Positions 1-10,200 of a stretch of DNA of 64,000 nt are shown in pieces; position 1 is the first letter of the stretch, and each line of letters starts with the position of its first letter. The stretch is from Epithemia pelagica (lineage: Eukaryota; Bacillariophyta; Bacillariophyceae; Surirellales; Surirellaceae), in the NCBI GenBank assembly GCA_946965045.2, contig OX337233.1, positions 2,976,001 through 3,040,000 on the forward strand, written 5' to 3'. The notes beneath the pieces were generated by a model. That model ran no database searches and was not told where the DNA came from. It saw nothing but the letters and a program-made list of their open reading frames with translations. The translations under genes and the position numbers were made by a program.

Positions 1-51
1 AAAGGGTGATCAATGTACCATAAACCGCTCATACCCCGATTCCTTTTTCAG

Positions 52-1449
52 GGCGTTGGGTGGACTGAAGAAGCGCTCGATAGGTCGTGCATTGCGCTGC
101 CCTGGTTTTTGTACTCAGGGGCAATTCTTATCTATTCAGGTCTGTTTACAAAGCTCTGGCGTGTTCACAAAGTCCTTCAATTTTCACGACGTCGAGTTCC
201 CATTCGACATCTGGTCAAGCCCATGATTGGGATTTTTGTCGCCACGTGCGGCCTGTTGGCGGCGTGGACTGCGGTTGATCCGTTGCTGTGGGAGCGAGAA
301 GAGTCCAACAGCTCTTCCAATCAAAGTGTGGGATTTTGTCGGTCGAACAGTGCTGCTTTTGCAGTGCCGGTGTTTGTTCTGGGATGTGTTCCTACTGTGA
401 TGACCTGCATCATGGCATATAAAACACGTGACGTTGACGCGTCACTTGCAGAGAGCTTTTGGATTTTCACCATGATCCTTGTCCAACTTGAGGCAATTGT
501 GATTGCGACTCCGGTTGTCATTATCCTGAAAGACCAAGCCACAGGAGGAGTACGATATGGTGTTCTTGTCCTGATGATTTCCATTCTTCCATTAAGCACT
601 CTCTCGTTCTTGATGATACCCAAGGTGATCGCTCATCGCAAGTCGTTGGCAGCCAAGGAACGATCGCAAGTGACAAAAACAGACAGTCCAGCTGTGACGG
701 GTACCTCAGAAGAAAAGGCTAACGAGAAGGATTTTCTTGCAAATGGGCATGCCAATGGTCAACCGGAGCATAGCCAACATGGAGAAGAAGCAGAGCAACT
801 CGCTGTGGTGGGTACTTCGGAAGAAAAGGCTAAGGAGCCGAATATGCTTGCTATGGAAACGAACGTCCATTCGAATGGATACACAGAATATAGCCAACAT
901 GGAGAAGTAGCAGAGCAACTCGCTATGGTGAGTACTTCGGAAGAAAATGCTGAGGAGCTGGATATGCTTGCTGCGGAACCGAACGTCCATTCGAATGGAT
1001 ACACAGAACATAGCCAGCATGGAGAAGTAGCAGACCAACTCGCTATGGTGGGTACTTCGGAAGAAAAGGCTACGGAGCCGGATATGCTTGCCATCGACAC
1101 GAATGTTCATTCGAATGGATACACAGAACATGGCCAAAATGATGAATCGCTTGCTGCACTCGATTCGACGGATGAAATTCGCGAAGTTCCCACACATTTC
1201 CAACAAGGAGAAGAATCTACCACACTCGATGCATCGGGTGAAATCGTCGACGGTCCTGGCGATAGTCAGTATGATGAAGAAGTCTCTGCCCCACCGAGTG
1301 AAACAGATCAAATTACCGGCCCTTTGGAGCATAGCCAGCATGGTGAAGTCTCCACACCCGTTGAAGCGGTTCAAATTGTCGACCAACCGATGCAATCTCC
1401 TTTACTCTGTGCAACTGAGGAAATGCATGTCAAGTCAGACAGCAAGTGA
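52..1449 (+). CDS. GABA-B-like class C GPCR, 3' part (7TM end plus long cytosolic tail)
   Basis: This is the 3' part of a gene that begins left of the window. An in-frame stop at 7-9 and a polypyrimidine tract ending in CAG at 51 indicate a 3' splice site, so the visible exon starts at 52 and encodes 465 residues. The first 200 or so residues hold about five membrane helices with class C (7tm_3) landmarks: a Cys before a PW-containing helix, the loop motif GLFTKLWRVHKV, and an acidic loop before the helix SFWIFTMILVQLEAIV. That matches GABA-B-type receptors, which are numerous in pennate diatoms. The tail of roughly 260 residues is hydrophilic and acidic, with a 40-residue tandem repeat (listed separately). 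The ligand-binding domain must lie upstream. Class assignment is good; ligand and signalling partner are unknown. The gene is convergent with COG6. Confidence 0.8.
   Translation, partial: GVGWTEEALDRSCIALPWFLYSGAILIYSGLFTKLWRVHKVLQFSRRRVPIRHLVKPMIGIFVATCGLLAAWTAVDPLLWEREESNSSSNQSVGFCRSNSAAFAVPVFVLGCVPTVMTCIMAYKTRDVDASLAESFWIFTMILVQLEAIVIATPVVIILKDQATGGVRYGVLVLMISILPLSTLSFLMIPKVIAHRKSLAAKERSQVTKTDSPAVTGTSEEKANEKDFLANGHANGQPEHSQHGEEAEQLAVVGTSEEKAKEPNMLAMETNVHSNGYTEYSQHGEVAEQLAMVSTSEENAEELDMLAAEPNVHSNGYTEHSQHGEVADQLAMVGTSEEKATEPDMLAIDTNVHSNGYTEHGQNDESLAALDSTDEIREVPTHFQQGEESTTLDASGEIVDGPGDSQYDEEVSAPPSETDQITGPLEHSQHGEVSTPVEAVQIVDQPMQSPLLCATEEMHVKSDSK
700..1140 (+). repeat. 120-nt tandem repeat inside the receptor tail
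   Basis: The block starting GGTACTTCGGAAGAAAA recurs at 811, 931 and 1051, exactly 120 nt apart. A diverged, shorter first unit starts at 700. The unit encodes 40 residues containing NVHSNGYTE and SQHGEVA. Shorter echoes of SQHGE continue to about 1350. The frame is kept in every unit, so copy-number changes would not break the protein. Confidence 0.9.
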
Positions 1450-1636
1450 CGACGGGACGTGATGAAAAACAAACAATGGGCCTAAAAGTTCGTGGAGAGT
1501 TACGAGAGTCAAATCTCCACATATACTAGATGCTCGAAGCGAACAGATCGAGAAAGAGAACATTGCTCCTGGCACGACCATTCCTGAGTTGAGCTTTGAC
1601 TTCTGACGGTCCATGTTTGAGAAGGTCTCAAATTCG

Positions 1637-4198
1637 CTAGACAGAAAACAGCGTACGAACTTGCTGCGGGGTATGCCCCAGAAAAGAAACCTCATCGTAT
1701 CCACCAGTGGCGTCATTGACAATGTCCCCGTACATCTCTTCGTACTTTTCACAAAGACGATCGGCAATCTTGGAGCGCACTAACTTTCGGGTAGAAGCAT
1801 CTTTCACAACAGCCTCAAGTGACGGTATCAGGCTGGTACTGTACAACGATTTGTCAAAATCTTGAAAGGCGGCACCCAACGATTCTGCAGATAAACCTGG
1901 ATGGGACATCATCAACCCTGGGTCTGTGCCGCCCGATTGTCTCCATTGCTCCCATGCAGTTGTGACTCTACCCAGGCCACACAGTTGAAAGGCCTTTGAG
2001 GTTTCCTCCTCAATAAGCTTGTCTAACAACGACACTTTGGTTTCATCAATTAGTTTTTCGAGTCGGTCGGCTGCCACGATATCCATAGCCTCTCCTTGAA
2101 CAGATGAAACGGCACTCTTCAGTATGACTGTGTCATCCAGTACGGAACAAAAGGGCAAGGCAGCTTCCACCACTTGTGTCGTAATCCAAGTAGGAGAGAG
2201 AGTAGTTTTGTGTTCTTGATTGTGGCAAGCAACGTCTTGGGCGAATCCAGGGGACGACTGTCGTACGTCGGCGATACGCACAATCAAAGCTTTTGCCAAA
2301 TTGGCCGCCGATTCCCCCGACGACGTCGATAGAGTTCCCAGCGTAGCGCTGTACACACGCACCGTTGCTTCAAATGCCTTGACCCCCTCGTTGAGACAGG
2401 CATTCACGTTCACCAACAACGCGTTACTGATAGGAGACGTAGAAGGGTCTCCAAACTCCTCCGACAGCCCTGCCTTGTGCAATCCACCTTTCTCATCAGC
2501 CTTTTCCAATTTTTGAATCGTCTTCTCCATGGCAGAAAGATAAAAGAGCAAAAGCCCACATATATCATAGAGATTCGTCAGTTTGTTTCGTACACTGGCA
2601 TCTTTTTCTTCAAAATAGTCGTCCAACATGTCGTCATCGCCTTCTCCATCACTATCACCGTCGTTTCCCCCATCATCTCGACTTGACAAAGTGGCAATCA
2701 CGTTGGTGATTCGTGATTTTAGAGGTCTGGCCATACCACTCATGATTGTGGAGAGAATCTCCGATGAAGTCAAAGGCTTTTCTGTTGTATAATCCACAAA
2801 ACCACCATCCATTCCTGCCTGCAAAGGTTCTGAATCATCCTGTTCACCCTCTGTATCCCCTCCATCTTCCTTGTTCTCCTCGCCTTCCTGTTCTTTTTGC
2901 TGTTGGGAGAAATGAACAATGGTCATGGCAACATCGGCTTCCATGCTCAAACTTCGAAAGGCAAATGCAAGCATGTCTCCGACGTAGGCCACCGAATCGT
3001 GGGCCAAACGCTCCAGGGGTGGCATACCATTGTAACCAGACGTCAAGGCCAACAGAAAGATGCGGGTTTCTTCCTGTCGTCTCTTACTTGCAATCAATTC
3101 CAACATGTGGCGATAAAAGGCTGGTACATGCCGAAGCGTGTACAAGGCCGATTGTACAAAGGGATGTTGCAAGGCTTGATCCATCGTGTCCGAATCGGGA
3201 TTGTGGGACGCCTCGTTTTCAAACGCCACTCTCTTGGTCTTATTGTACGGCTGCTGTGACGACGAGGATGTCGATGGAGCAAACAATTGCAAATGCGATT
3301 GCAACCAATGATACAACCGTTCAAAGGCTTGTTCTTGTTTCTGAGCAAGGTGTTCCATCATGCGCATGGCCGAGGAGGCACCCAACGATGACGACGAGGA
3401 ACCACCGGCAAAGTCGTCGCTGGATGCCAAGACTTGACCGCTTCCAAATGTTTTGGACAAGGCCTGTCGAATTTCTTTCACCCTTTCCAAGGCCTTTAAA
3501 AAGGCTGTACCATTGACGGGTGTTCCTCCCTCCATGAGAGATACCTCCAAATCATCAAAATTGTAATGATCGAGTAAACGAGAATCTTGTTCCGACAAAT
3601 CAAATGTTTCCATGAACTGGTGCACTGCCTTTAAGCGTTCTTGAGCGAGGTTGCGTTTGGTAAAGGCTTCTGCTAGAGTGGTGGCTAGTTGCTCTTCATC
3701 TTGTTGTTGGGGATTGGCAAGACCAGCACCACTGGAAGCAGTGCTGGTACTACCACCCTTATCGAGGAGCGAGTTTGATCCAGTCTTTGCCGCAGTGGTT
3801 CCACCATAGGACTTGATCATGACAGGAGCATGAATGGATTGTTTGACTTGATGTGCAATTTGTGCCGTTTGAGCAATGCCTTGCCTCAATTCCTGCAAGG
3901 TATCGCACAGCGAGGACAATTCACTCCGCAACGACAAGGCTTGTTGCAAGGCATCGTATTCAATGGCATGTCGTACGCTACGAGCATCCAAGGCAAAGTC
4001 GGTCGATTTCGAATGCGTGGAGGAGGACGCCAATTGACCCAAGGCTTCCAGGGCTGTCTTCATGGCGGATGTATTGGTTTGGATCTGAAGCGCACGTTGA
4101 ACCTTTTCGCTGAGAATCGATGCCGAGGAGGAGGACGATGACGGAACAGCCGAAGCCGTCGTCGAGTGGCCACTTGTTTCAGAGATGGGCTCCTCCAT
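1637..4198 (-). CDS. COG6: Conserved oligomeric Golgi complex subunit 6
   Basis: An 853-residue protein whose N-terminal coiled-coil region, DLSEQDSRLLDHYNFDD-type central block, C-terminal helical region and ending (PQQVRTLFSV) match COG6. COG6 is a lobe B subunit of the COG tether, which acts at the Golgi in retrograde vesicle capture. The frame stays open to an ATG at 4411, but the start MEEPISETS at 4198 is preferred because the upstream extension is basic and unlike the family, and it contains a likely intron or UTR. Low-complexity Ser and acidic inserts (around 2610-2680 and 2840-2900 on the map) lengthen it relative to the human protein of about 657 residues. No introns are needed within the 4198 model. 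The gene is convergent with the receptor gene, 187 bp away. Confidence 0.9.
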   Translation of the reverse strand: MEEPISETSGHSTTASAVPSSSSSSASILSEKVQRALQIQTNTSAMKTALEALGQLASSSTHSKSTDFALDARSVRHAIEYDALQQALSLRSELSSLCDTLQELRQGIAQTAQIAHQVKQSIHAPVMIKSYGGTTAAKTGSNSLLDKGGSTSTASSGAGLANPQQQDEEQLATTLAEAFTKRNLAQERLKAVHQFMETFDLSEQDSRLLDHYNFDDLEVSLMEGGTPVNGTAFLKALERVKEIRQALSKTFGSGQVLASSDDFAGGSSSSSLGASSAMRMMEHLAQKQEQAFERLYHWLQSHLQLFAPSTSSSSQQPYNKTKRVAFENEASHNPDSDTMDQALQHPFVQSALYTLRHVPAFYRHMLELIASKRRQEETRIFLLALTSGYNGMPPLERLAHDSVAYVGDMLAFAFRSLSMEADVAMTIVHFSQQQKEQEGEENKEDGGDTEGEQDDSEPLQAGMDGGFVDYTTEKPLTSSEILSTIMSGMARPLKSRITNVIATLSSRDDGGNDGDSDGEGDDDMLDDYFEEKDASVRNKLTNLYDICGLLLFYLSAMEKTIQKLEKADEKGGLHKAGLSEEFGDPSTSPISNALLVNVNACLNEGVKAFEATVRVYSATLGTLSTSSGESAANLAKALIVRIADVRQSSPGFAQDVACHNQEHKTTLSPTWITTQVVEAALPFCSVLDDTVILKSAVSSVQGEAMDIVAADRLEKLIDETKVSLLDKLIEEETSKAFQLCGLGRVTTAWEQWRQSGGTDPGLMMSHPGLSAESLGAAFQDFDKSLYSTSLIPSLEAVVKDASTRKLVRSKIADRLCEKYEEMYGDIVNDATGGYDEVSFLGHTPQQVRTLFSV

Positions 4199-4533
4199 TG
4201 TGGCAGAGATGATGGACTCTTTGGCTAACGCAAGATAGATCGTCGTCTCCTTTTGTGGGTTGTTGCAAAACGGTCTGTGCCAAAAAGAGACATTAGACAT
4301 ATCAGCGACCAAAAAGCGATGATGATACTTAGGTGATCTCCGATATCGAATAGAGAGACTGCGACTCTCCGAACCATCCCTCGTTCTCTTCTTGATACGT
4401 AACTTGGGCAATGCTTAGTGGACCATTCTAACCTACGAATTGCCTCGGAAGACTGTCGGCGACAAACATGAATTTAACATTGTCTACATACTTTATGGTA
4501 TCTCCTCTTTTTCTGTTAGCAAATGGATTGTCC

Positions 4534-6048
4534 TCAAAGTCGTAAATCGCCCGTGAATTGCCAGACCATCACGTTGCCGTCGTTTCCTCCACTGTAAAAG
4601 GTTGCCGAGGGTCCCGGCGTAATGGCCTTGACGGCACCGGAATGTCCGGCCGTGTACTTTTGTGTCAGAATAAATAACAATTGAAAGGCCGGTGTCGTTT
4701 GTGTTTGAATCAAATTGCGACAGGCAATGTTCCCCGATTCCAACCCAATCAGCAAGACTTGAGGTGCTGCGTTGGCATCGTCGGGTGGAGGTACCCCCGG
4801 TTGTGGGGGTGGTGGTTGTTGTTGAGGTGCGGCAGCCCGTGCCAAGGTCATGGTGACCACTCGTTCGGTATGCGATTCATTGGCCACACAGGTACCTGTA
4901 TTGGCATCCCAGGCTTTTACGGATCCATCGAGCGATGCGCTCAAAATAAATGTTCCCGCAGGAGAGGGAAAGGCAAGTAGGGAGGTGACGGCACTTGTAT
5001 GTCCCACTCCTTGTGGATTGCCGGGGTTGTTGTTGTTGGGGGTATTATTGTTGGGTAGTTGACCCGGCGTATCACGTGTGATACAGTATTGACAGGCTTT
5101 TTCGGGTACCGTTTGCGTCAAATCCCATATGCGTATCGACCCATCTGTGCTGCTGGACCACAGCAATCGACCCCCTGGAATAAGGACCAAACCGGTCACT
5201 TCTCGTGCATGCCCTGGCAATGTTCGTACCAATGTAAATTTGCCTTCGGGCAAGGCTAAGGTCCACAATCGAATACTACCATCGCGAGCGCCCGTGGCCA
5301 CAATCACATTATTGCCGCTACTACCGTTGGTAGCAGCAGCACCATCTGCGCCATCGCCACTGCTCATGGCCATGGCCGTGACGGATTGATTGTGTGCATA
5401 AGGGAGTTGTTGGGGATCCATTTGCAGCTCCAGAGGTTGCGCTGTATTTTGTAAATTCCAGGCATTCACCATACCAACAGGGACATCAGGGACCTGTTTG
5501 CAAACAGCTTCGTATCCACAATACAGGAAGGAATTTTGAAACACTTGTAGGCACTCGACCTTGCCCTTCATGCTAGTTTCGGCCTGTTTGTTGAAAGCGC
5601 CATTGGCAGTATTCCACATACGCCAATAACCATCGTGACTACCTGTAAAAATCTGAATGGCGCCATTCAGATCCCAAATGGCCACAGAACTGACGGCTGC
5701 CTTTTGCGAATTGTTCTGATTGTTATTGTATCGATTGTTGTGGTGATTGTTGGTCTGGACAAAGGAGGAGGCATCAAATACTTTGTGCAATGTGACAAAA
5801 TGACCGAATTTGCAGGATTGTCCATGAGGGCAATTTCCTGTGGTTGTATAGGCATGACAGGGATTGTGGAGAGGACTCCCCGTTCCTCCCTGACCTTGAC
5901 CTCCTCGACCACCACCGCCGCCGCCACGTCCTCGTCCACCTCCTCCGCGTCCGCCACCACCTCCGCCTCCTCGGTAATTTGGATTTCGTCCGCCACCACG
6001 GCCTCCACCTCGTCCGCCACCACCTCCGCCTCGGTAGTTGTTGGACAT
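4534..6048 (-). CDS. CCCH zinc finger / WD40 repeat protein (ZFWD type)
   Basis: A 504-residue protein. Residues 1-55 are an RGG-rich arm (GGGRGGGR blocks). Next comes one CCCH finger with C-x8-C-x5-C-x3-H spacing (CHAYTTTGNCPHGQSCKFGH). The rest forms six or seven WD40 blades, with recognisable GSHDGYWRMW, TGARDGSIRLW, SSSTDGSIRIWD and SASLDGSVKAWD strands and a final GGNDGNVMVW. This finger-plus-propeller layout is that of plant ZFWD proteins, which are probable RNA-binding scaffolds. The RGG arm supports RNA binding. Asn/Gly and Pro/Gln inserts separate the blades. It is read as a single exon. The exact RNA target or complex cannot be told from the sequence. Confidence 0.85.
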   Translation of the reverse strand: MSNNYRGGGGGGRGGGRGGGRNPNYRGGGGGGGRGGGGRGRGGGGGGRGGQGQGGTGSPLHNPCHAYTTTGNCPHGQSCKFGHFVTLHKVFDASSFVQTNNHHNNRYNNNQNNSQKAAVSSVAIWDLNGAIQIFTGSHDGYWRMWNTANGAFNKQAETSMKGKVECLQVFQNSFLYCGYEAVCKQVPDVPVGMVNAWNLQNTAQPLELQMDPQQLPYAHNQSVTAMAMSSGDGADGAAATNGSSGNNVIVATGARDGSIRLWTLALPEGKFTLVRTLPGHAREVTGLVLIPGGRLLWSSSTDGSIRIWDLTQTVPEKACQYCITRDTPGQLPNNNTPNNNNPGNPQGVGHTSAVTSLLAFPSPAGTFILSASLDGSVKAWDANTGTCVANESHTERVVTMTLARAAAPQQQPPPPQPGVPPPDDANAAPQVLLIGLESGNIACRNLIQTQTTPAFQLLFILTQKYTAGHSGAVKAITPGPSATFYSGGNDGNVMVWQFTGDLRL

Positions 6049-6599
6049 TTTTCTTGTCTCTTTTCCCCTCTGTTTCTACCGAATCGGCTCCTGTTTTCTG
6101 CTTTTGAAGAAACTCTCCAGTTCTTTCACACTTAGTTTCTTTAATCTTTTGTGTTCAATTTTAGGAACAATCGTTCGTATAAGCCTTCATTGAGGATCAT
6201 CATCAAGATCGATGAAACGATATAACTCTCGAACACTATTTTTCCTCGTACCTAAAGCAGCAGTTGATGATGGATCTGCGGGTTCTTCCAACAAGCTGGC
6301 CCTGCGAATAATGGGACGAATTCTCTTATGAATATTCCTTCAACGTCTTCAATCTCTCCAAAAGAAAGCGTCTTGTTGTTTCTATTCTACTGTCGTTTCA
6401 ATCCCAAACCATCCTTTGTGCAGTCTTTTTCACCTCTCGGCATCGTGGGTCTGTTGTGTCTGTGGGTGCCCACGTCTTGCCGCCGCCGCCCCAAAAAGAA
6501 GGCGGACGACGGAAAGATCCATGGAAAAATCGAAAATAGGTTAAAATGCTCCGATATTTTAGTAGTATCTGGTAAAATGGAAAAGATTTCTGTGTGCGC
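6049..6599. other. Intergenic region, no gene seen
   Basis: This stretch holds the 5' flank of the CCCH/WD40 gene. Short open frames exist on both strands but none has a recognisable domain, signal peptide or protein-like composition. Confidence 0.5.
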
Positions 6600-7296
6600 G
6601 CAACACTATGTTTTTGTTGATGAGAAAGAGCTCCGACACACCAGGACCATGACGACAAACGCTATACCATCTACAATGCCTTGATTCAAAACTCCTCCAA
6701 CCATGGAAGTAAGGGCAAAGGTGCCAAAACAGAGGCAGGCTCCTTTGTCGCCACTCGATATTGGAAAACTATGGATGCTACCGGAACAAGTCCCGCATAG
6801 CTTTTGGCGTTCCAATCCGTGGATAGCAAAGATGCGACGCATCAACAAAGTAAGATACAAAGGCAAGGTGGACTCAAGATGGAGCAAGCTGTTACTGGGA
6901 CTGGTTGTCAATATTGCTGAAGCCGCAATAGATCGTCTGTCCCCGTTGGGTGGAGTTTTATTTCAAGGTGACGAAAATCAATCCACACACGAACTTATGG
7001 AGGTTTTCCTTTCGGCAATCATCATTCAAATGAGATCATCAACCGTAAAGAAAAGGCTCCATTCTGGCTCAGCAGAATCGCGCAAACATGTGCCACGAAA
7101 GATATATGGAGAATTGATGGACACAGATTCCTTCCCGGCATCATTGGTAGTACGTTTGGACATGCATCGGACAGTACTGTATGTTGAGAAGATATTGCGG
7201 ACTCCGATGGGACAAACCTGCCTTGTACCAGGTAGATCTCACCACGTGGATATGACCAATCAAACGCCAATCACAGAAAAGCCGGGTAGCCGCTGC
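6600..7296 (+). pseudogene. Degenerate coding-like stretch of unknown origin
   Basis: Two segments in the same frame read like protein: one around 6625-6795 (contains DHDDKRYTIYNALIQ and GSFVATRYWKTMDATG) and one around 7105-7195 (contains HRFLPGIIGSTFGHASDST). Stop codons lie between them. Another frame is open for 209 codons from 6703 to 7332 but reads less like protein. No family is recognised. The best reading is a decayed gene or captured fragment; an intron-bearing gene cannot be excluded. Confidence 0.3.
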
Positions 7297-10200
7297 TCAA
7301 CGTGGAACTCTTCCACAGGCATCGGAAATTAACGGTACACCCGCAATTCCACAAGGTGAGCCAAATCGCGGTTTCCAAACAGGCTGGTACACCAGATCCT
7401 CAATGTCGGGAAAGGCCGATGTGACCAATATCCGGCGTTTGTTCCCGATTCCCCGTTTTTGGAAAATGTCCCTCACATCTTGGGCCAGATCACTCACTTC
7501 CTGGGGCAACAAGTCGCCTTGGGCAAAACAAAGGGCGCCCTCCACGGACTGAAAAAACAACTGACCCTCCACGGCAGCTTCATGGGCCGTGGACCGTCGA
7601 ACACTGGATATCAACGTGCGTTTCCGTAGGGGTGACATGCCCCGCGCCAGTTTAATGTCTGTCATGGCCGCCGTGGTAATGGCGCGAGGAAACAGTTCCG
7701 GACCTCGCAACAGGACACTGGCATGTTCCGTGAGTCGTCGACACAATCGTCGTGTGTAGGAACCAATGTTGGGGCTCAAGCCCAAGACAGCAATCCTCAT
7801 ACCGTACTTGTTGTACGAAATATCATGGGCCAACCCGGCGGGCGCTCCAAGTTCACCCAAATCGGTCAAGGCACTTTCAAAGGACATTTTGAACAACTCT
7901 CCTTGTGCTGCTTGTCGTAGCCCGGCCCTGGCGGGTCGTGACGAGAGAAGCTCCACCACAAAAATGCATCGGCACGTGGGCTCGGGAGGACCTCGGGGAG
8001 TGGGGAACAGCGCTTTGTTGTTGTGGGGGAACCCCACAAACCAATTCTTGGTGTGGAGTTTCCCGGTGGCGTCATTGGTGGTGGACGGAAGCTCTTGAAA
8101 GGTGCTGCTGGATGCTGCGTCACCACTGGGAGCTACCGGGATTCGCGGTGGTCGAATGGACAGTGGAATGAGGGTATTCAACACGGGACGCAAAAGTTCT
8201 TCTCGGTCCACGACCCGCGTCAACACCAATTCTTCGATTCGCGACGCCAAACCAAGCATGTCTTCGTACAGGAAGCGTCCTCCGGTGGTGGGTTCGGTGA
8301 GCCATTTTTTGGAAAATGCCATGGGCAACTTGGCGTGCGATGCAGTCGATGGTCCCGCCGTGACGATCACGACGGCCGCATCCGGATTGCTCATGAGTTC
8401 CAAGGTTTGGGACAAGCTTTGGCACAGCGTCCGCATGGCCGTACGGTCCTCCGGTGAGGGGAAGCGATACCAATTACCAGTTCCAATCGATGCCACTTGT
8501 GGAACGCCATAGAGTTGCGCGTCTTGGGCCAATTCAATCACGTCCGGTGGACGGTTGGCGAGCGTATATCCAAAGAGTTTGGCCACGGATGCCCACGAGG
8601 TGACAACCACCCGTGGTACCGCAAAGGACGTTCCGACGCGCAAGGCATCCAAACTGTCCAGGATGGCGACCACCACGGCCGAACGGTTCAAGAACCCGTC
8701 CAAGGTTAAGCGGAGTTCCAGTTTGAGCAATTGAAAGCCGGAAACGTCCACGGGGACCGTGAATCGGGGGACACTGCCCGAGGCAATCCACCCGCGTCGA
8801 AGAAGAAAGAGGTAGAGACTCCCCGTGCCTTTTCGTCCCAAAGTTTGCGAGAGCAAAAAGGCCATTTGCGTCCCCGTGACCATGGACTCTCCCGTGGTTC
8901 TCGTCGTCGTCGTCGTCACGCTGGTATAGTCAAAGTTGGTGATCCATTCCATGGTGAGCATTTCACTGGTAGCGGCCATCCTTTTGGGAGGAGAAGAGGT
9001 GGAGGAGGAAAGCCCTGGTATATTAGGATTTAAGGCAGACGGTGGTGGTGGTGGTTCCTGTTGTTTTCGTGCCAATACCATTTGCTTGAGACGATGACCA
9101 CCCTGTAAAAATCGACCGGGATAGGACCGTGGTGGCGACCCGAACCGTTCCGCGTTGCCACGAGGTGGCGGCGACGACACGGAGAGTGTCGAGGCAAAGG
9201 GACTGACCCATCGTGCCAAGGTTTGCAAACTTTGGGTCCCCACCACCACCAAGGTGGCTTGGCTCGGTTGATACCATTGGTCAAAAAATTGCAGCAATCG
9301 TTCCGACACGGAAATGCCCTGGGCTCGGGGAATTTGTTCCAAACTGGCCCGATTGCCCAAGCCAAATCGAGCATAGGGATGTTCGGGGTTGACAAAATCC
9401 TTGGTCAAAAAGTAGGCTTGGGTCGTGACTTGATCCACATCCAATTCACTGTCCACCCGCGACACTTCGCGTCGTAATACGGGGGCATTGAAACAGCCCC
9501 GTTCGACATGGTTCCGGACCAACAAACTGGCCAACAATTCCAACGTTTCTTGCAAGTACACTTGGCCGACAGACACATGAAAACACACATTGTCGTAGGC
9601 CGTGTACCCATTGGACCAGCCGTCTCGATCACTCAACCAATCTTCCAACTCTTGCGGAGGACGATTGTTGTTATTGTTGGTGGTGGTGCCGTGTCGGAGC
9701 GGCGCTCCCAAAATCATGTGTTCCATCAAATGGGCCAATCCGGGTAGATCGAGGGGATCGGAAAATTGTCCGGCCCCGCCAATGGTCAAGGCAGCCGACG
9801 CCATGGACAGGGCACGTTGGTCGCGGACCAAAATGACGGGCAGTCCATTGGACAAGACCAACGTCTTGTACTGACGGACCGAGGAAAAGGGCGGTACCTC
9901 CTCCTGTTCCCTGTGGGCCGCGGTGGACCCGTCCGTGGGTGAGGAGGACGAGGACGATGCGGTTTTGTCTCGTTGTTGTTGTTGTTGAATCCAGCCGGCA
10001 TGGGCCTCCAAGGGATGCAGTCCCAGTGCTGCCGCAGCAGTCGCAGCGGTCGAACTCACAAAGGTACGACGATTCAGGCTGGGGCCCTCATTCACGTCGT
10101 TCAACGACGTGGCCTTTGGGCTGGCAGGAGGATTTCTAGAATTGGACGAGTCGTCGTCGTCGAGTTTTTCGTCATCATCCTTCTTTGACAACAAGGACCA

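Noticed and set aside
759-1395. Two long minus-strand frames under the receptor tail
   Set aside because: They mirror the 120-nt coding repeat and have no independent protein features; the plus-strand reading has the receptor domain.
5667-6135. Open frames opposite the RGG arm of the CCCH/WD40 protein
   Set aside because: Simple-sequence DNA is open in several frames; only the minus-strand frame gives a known domain set.
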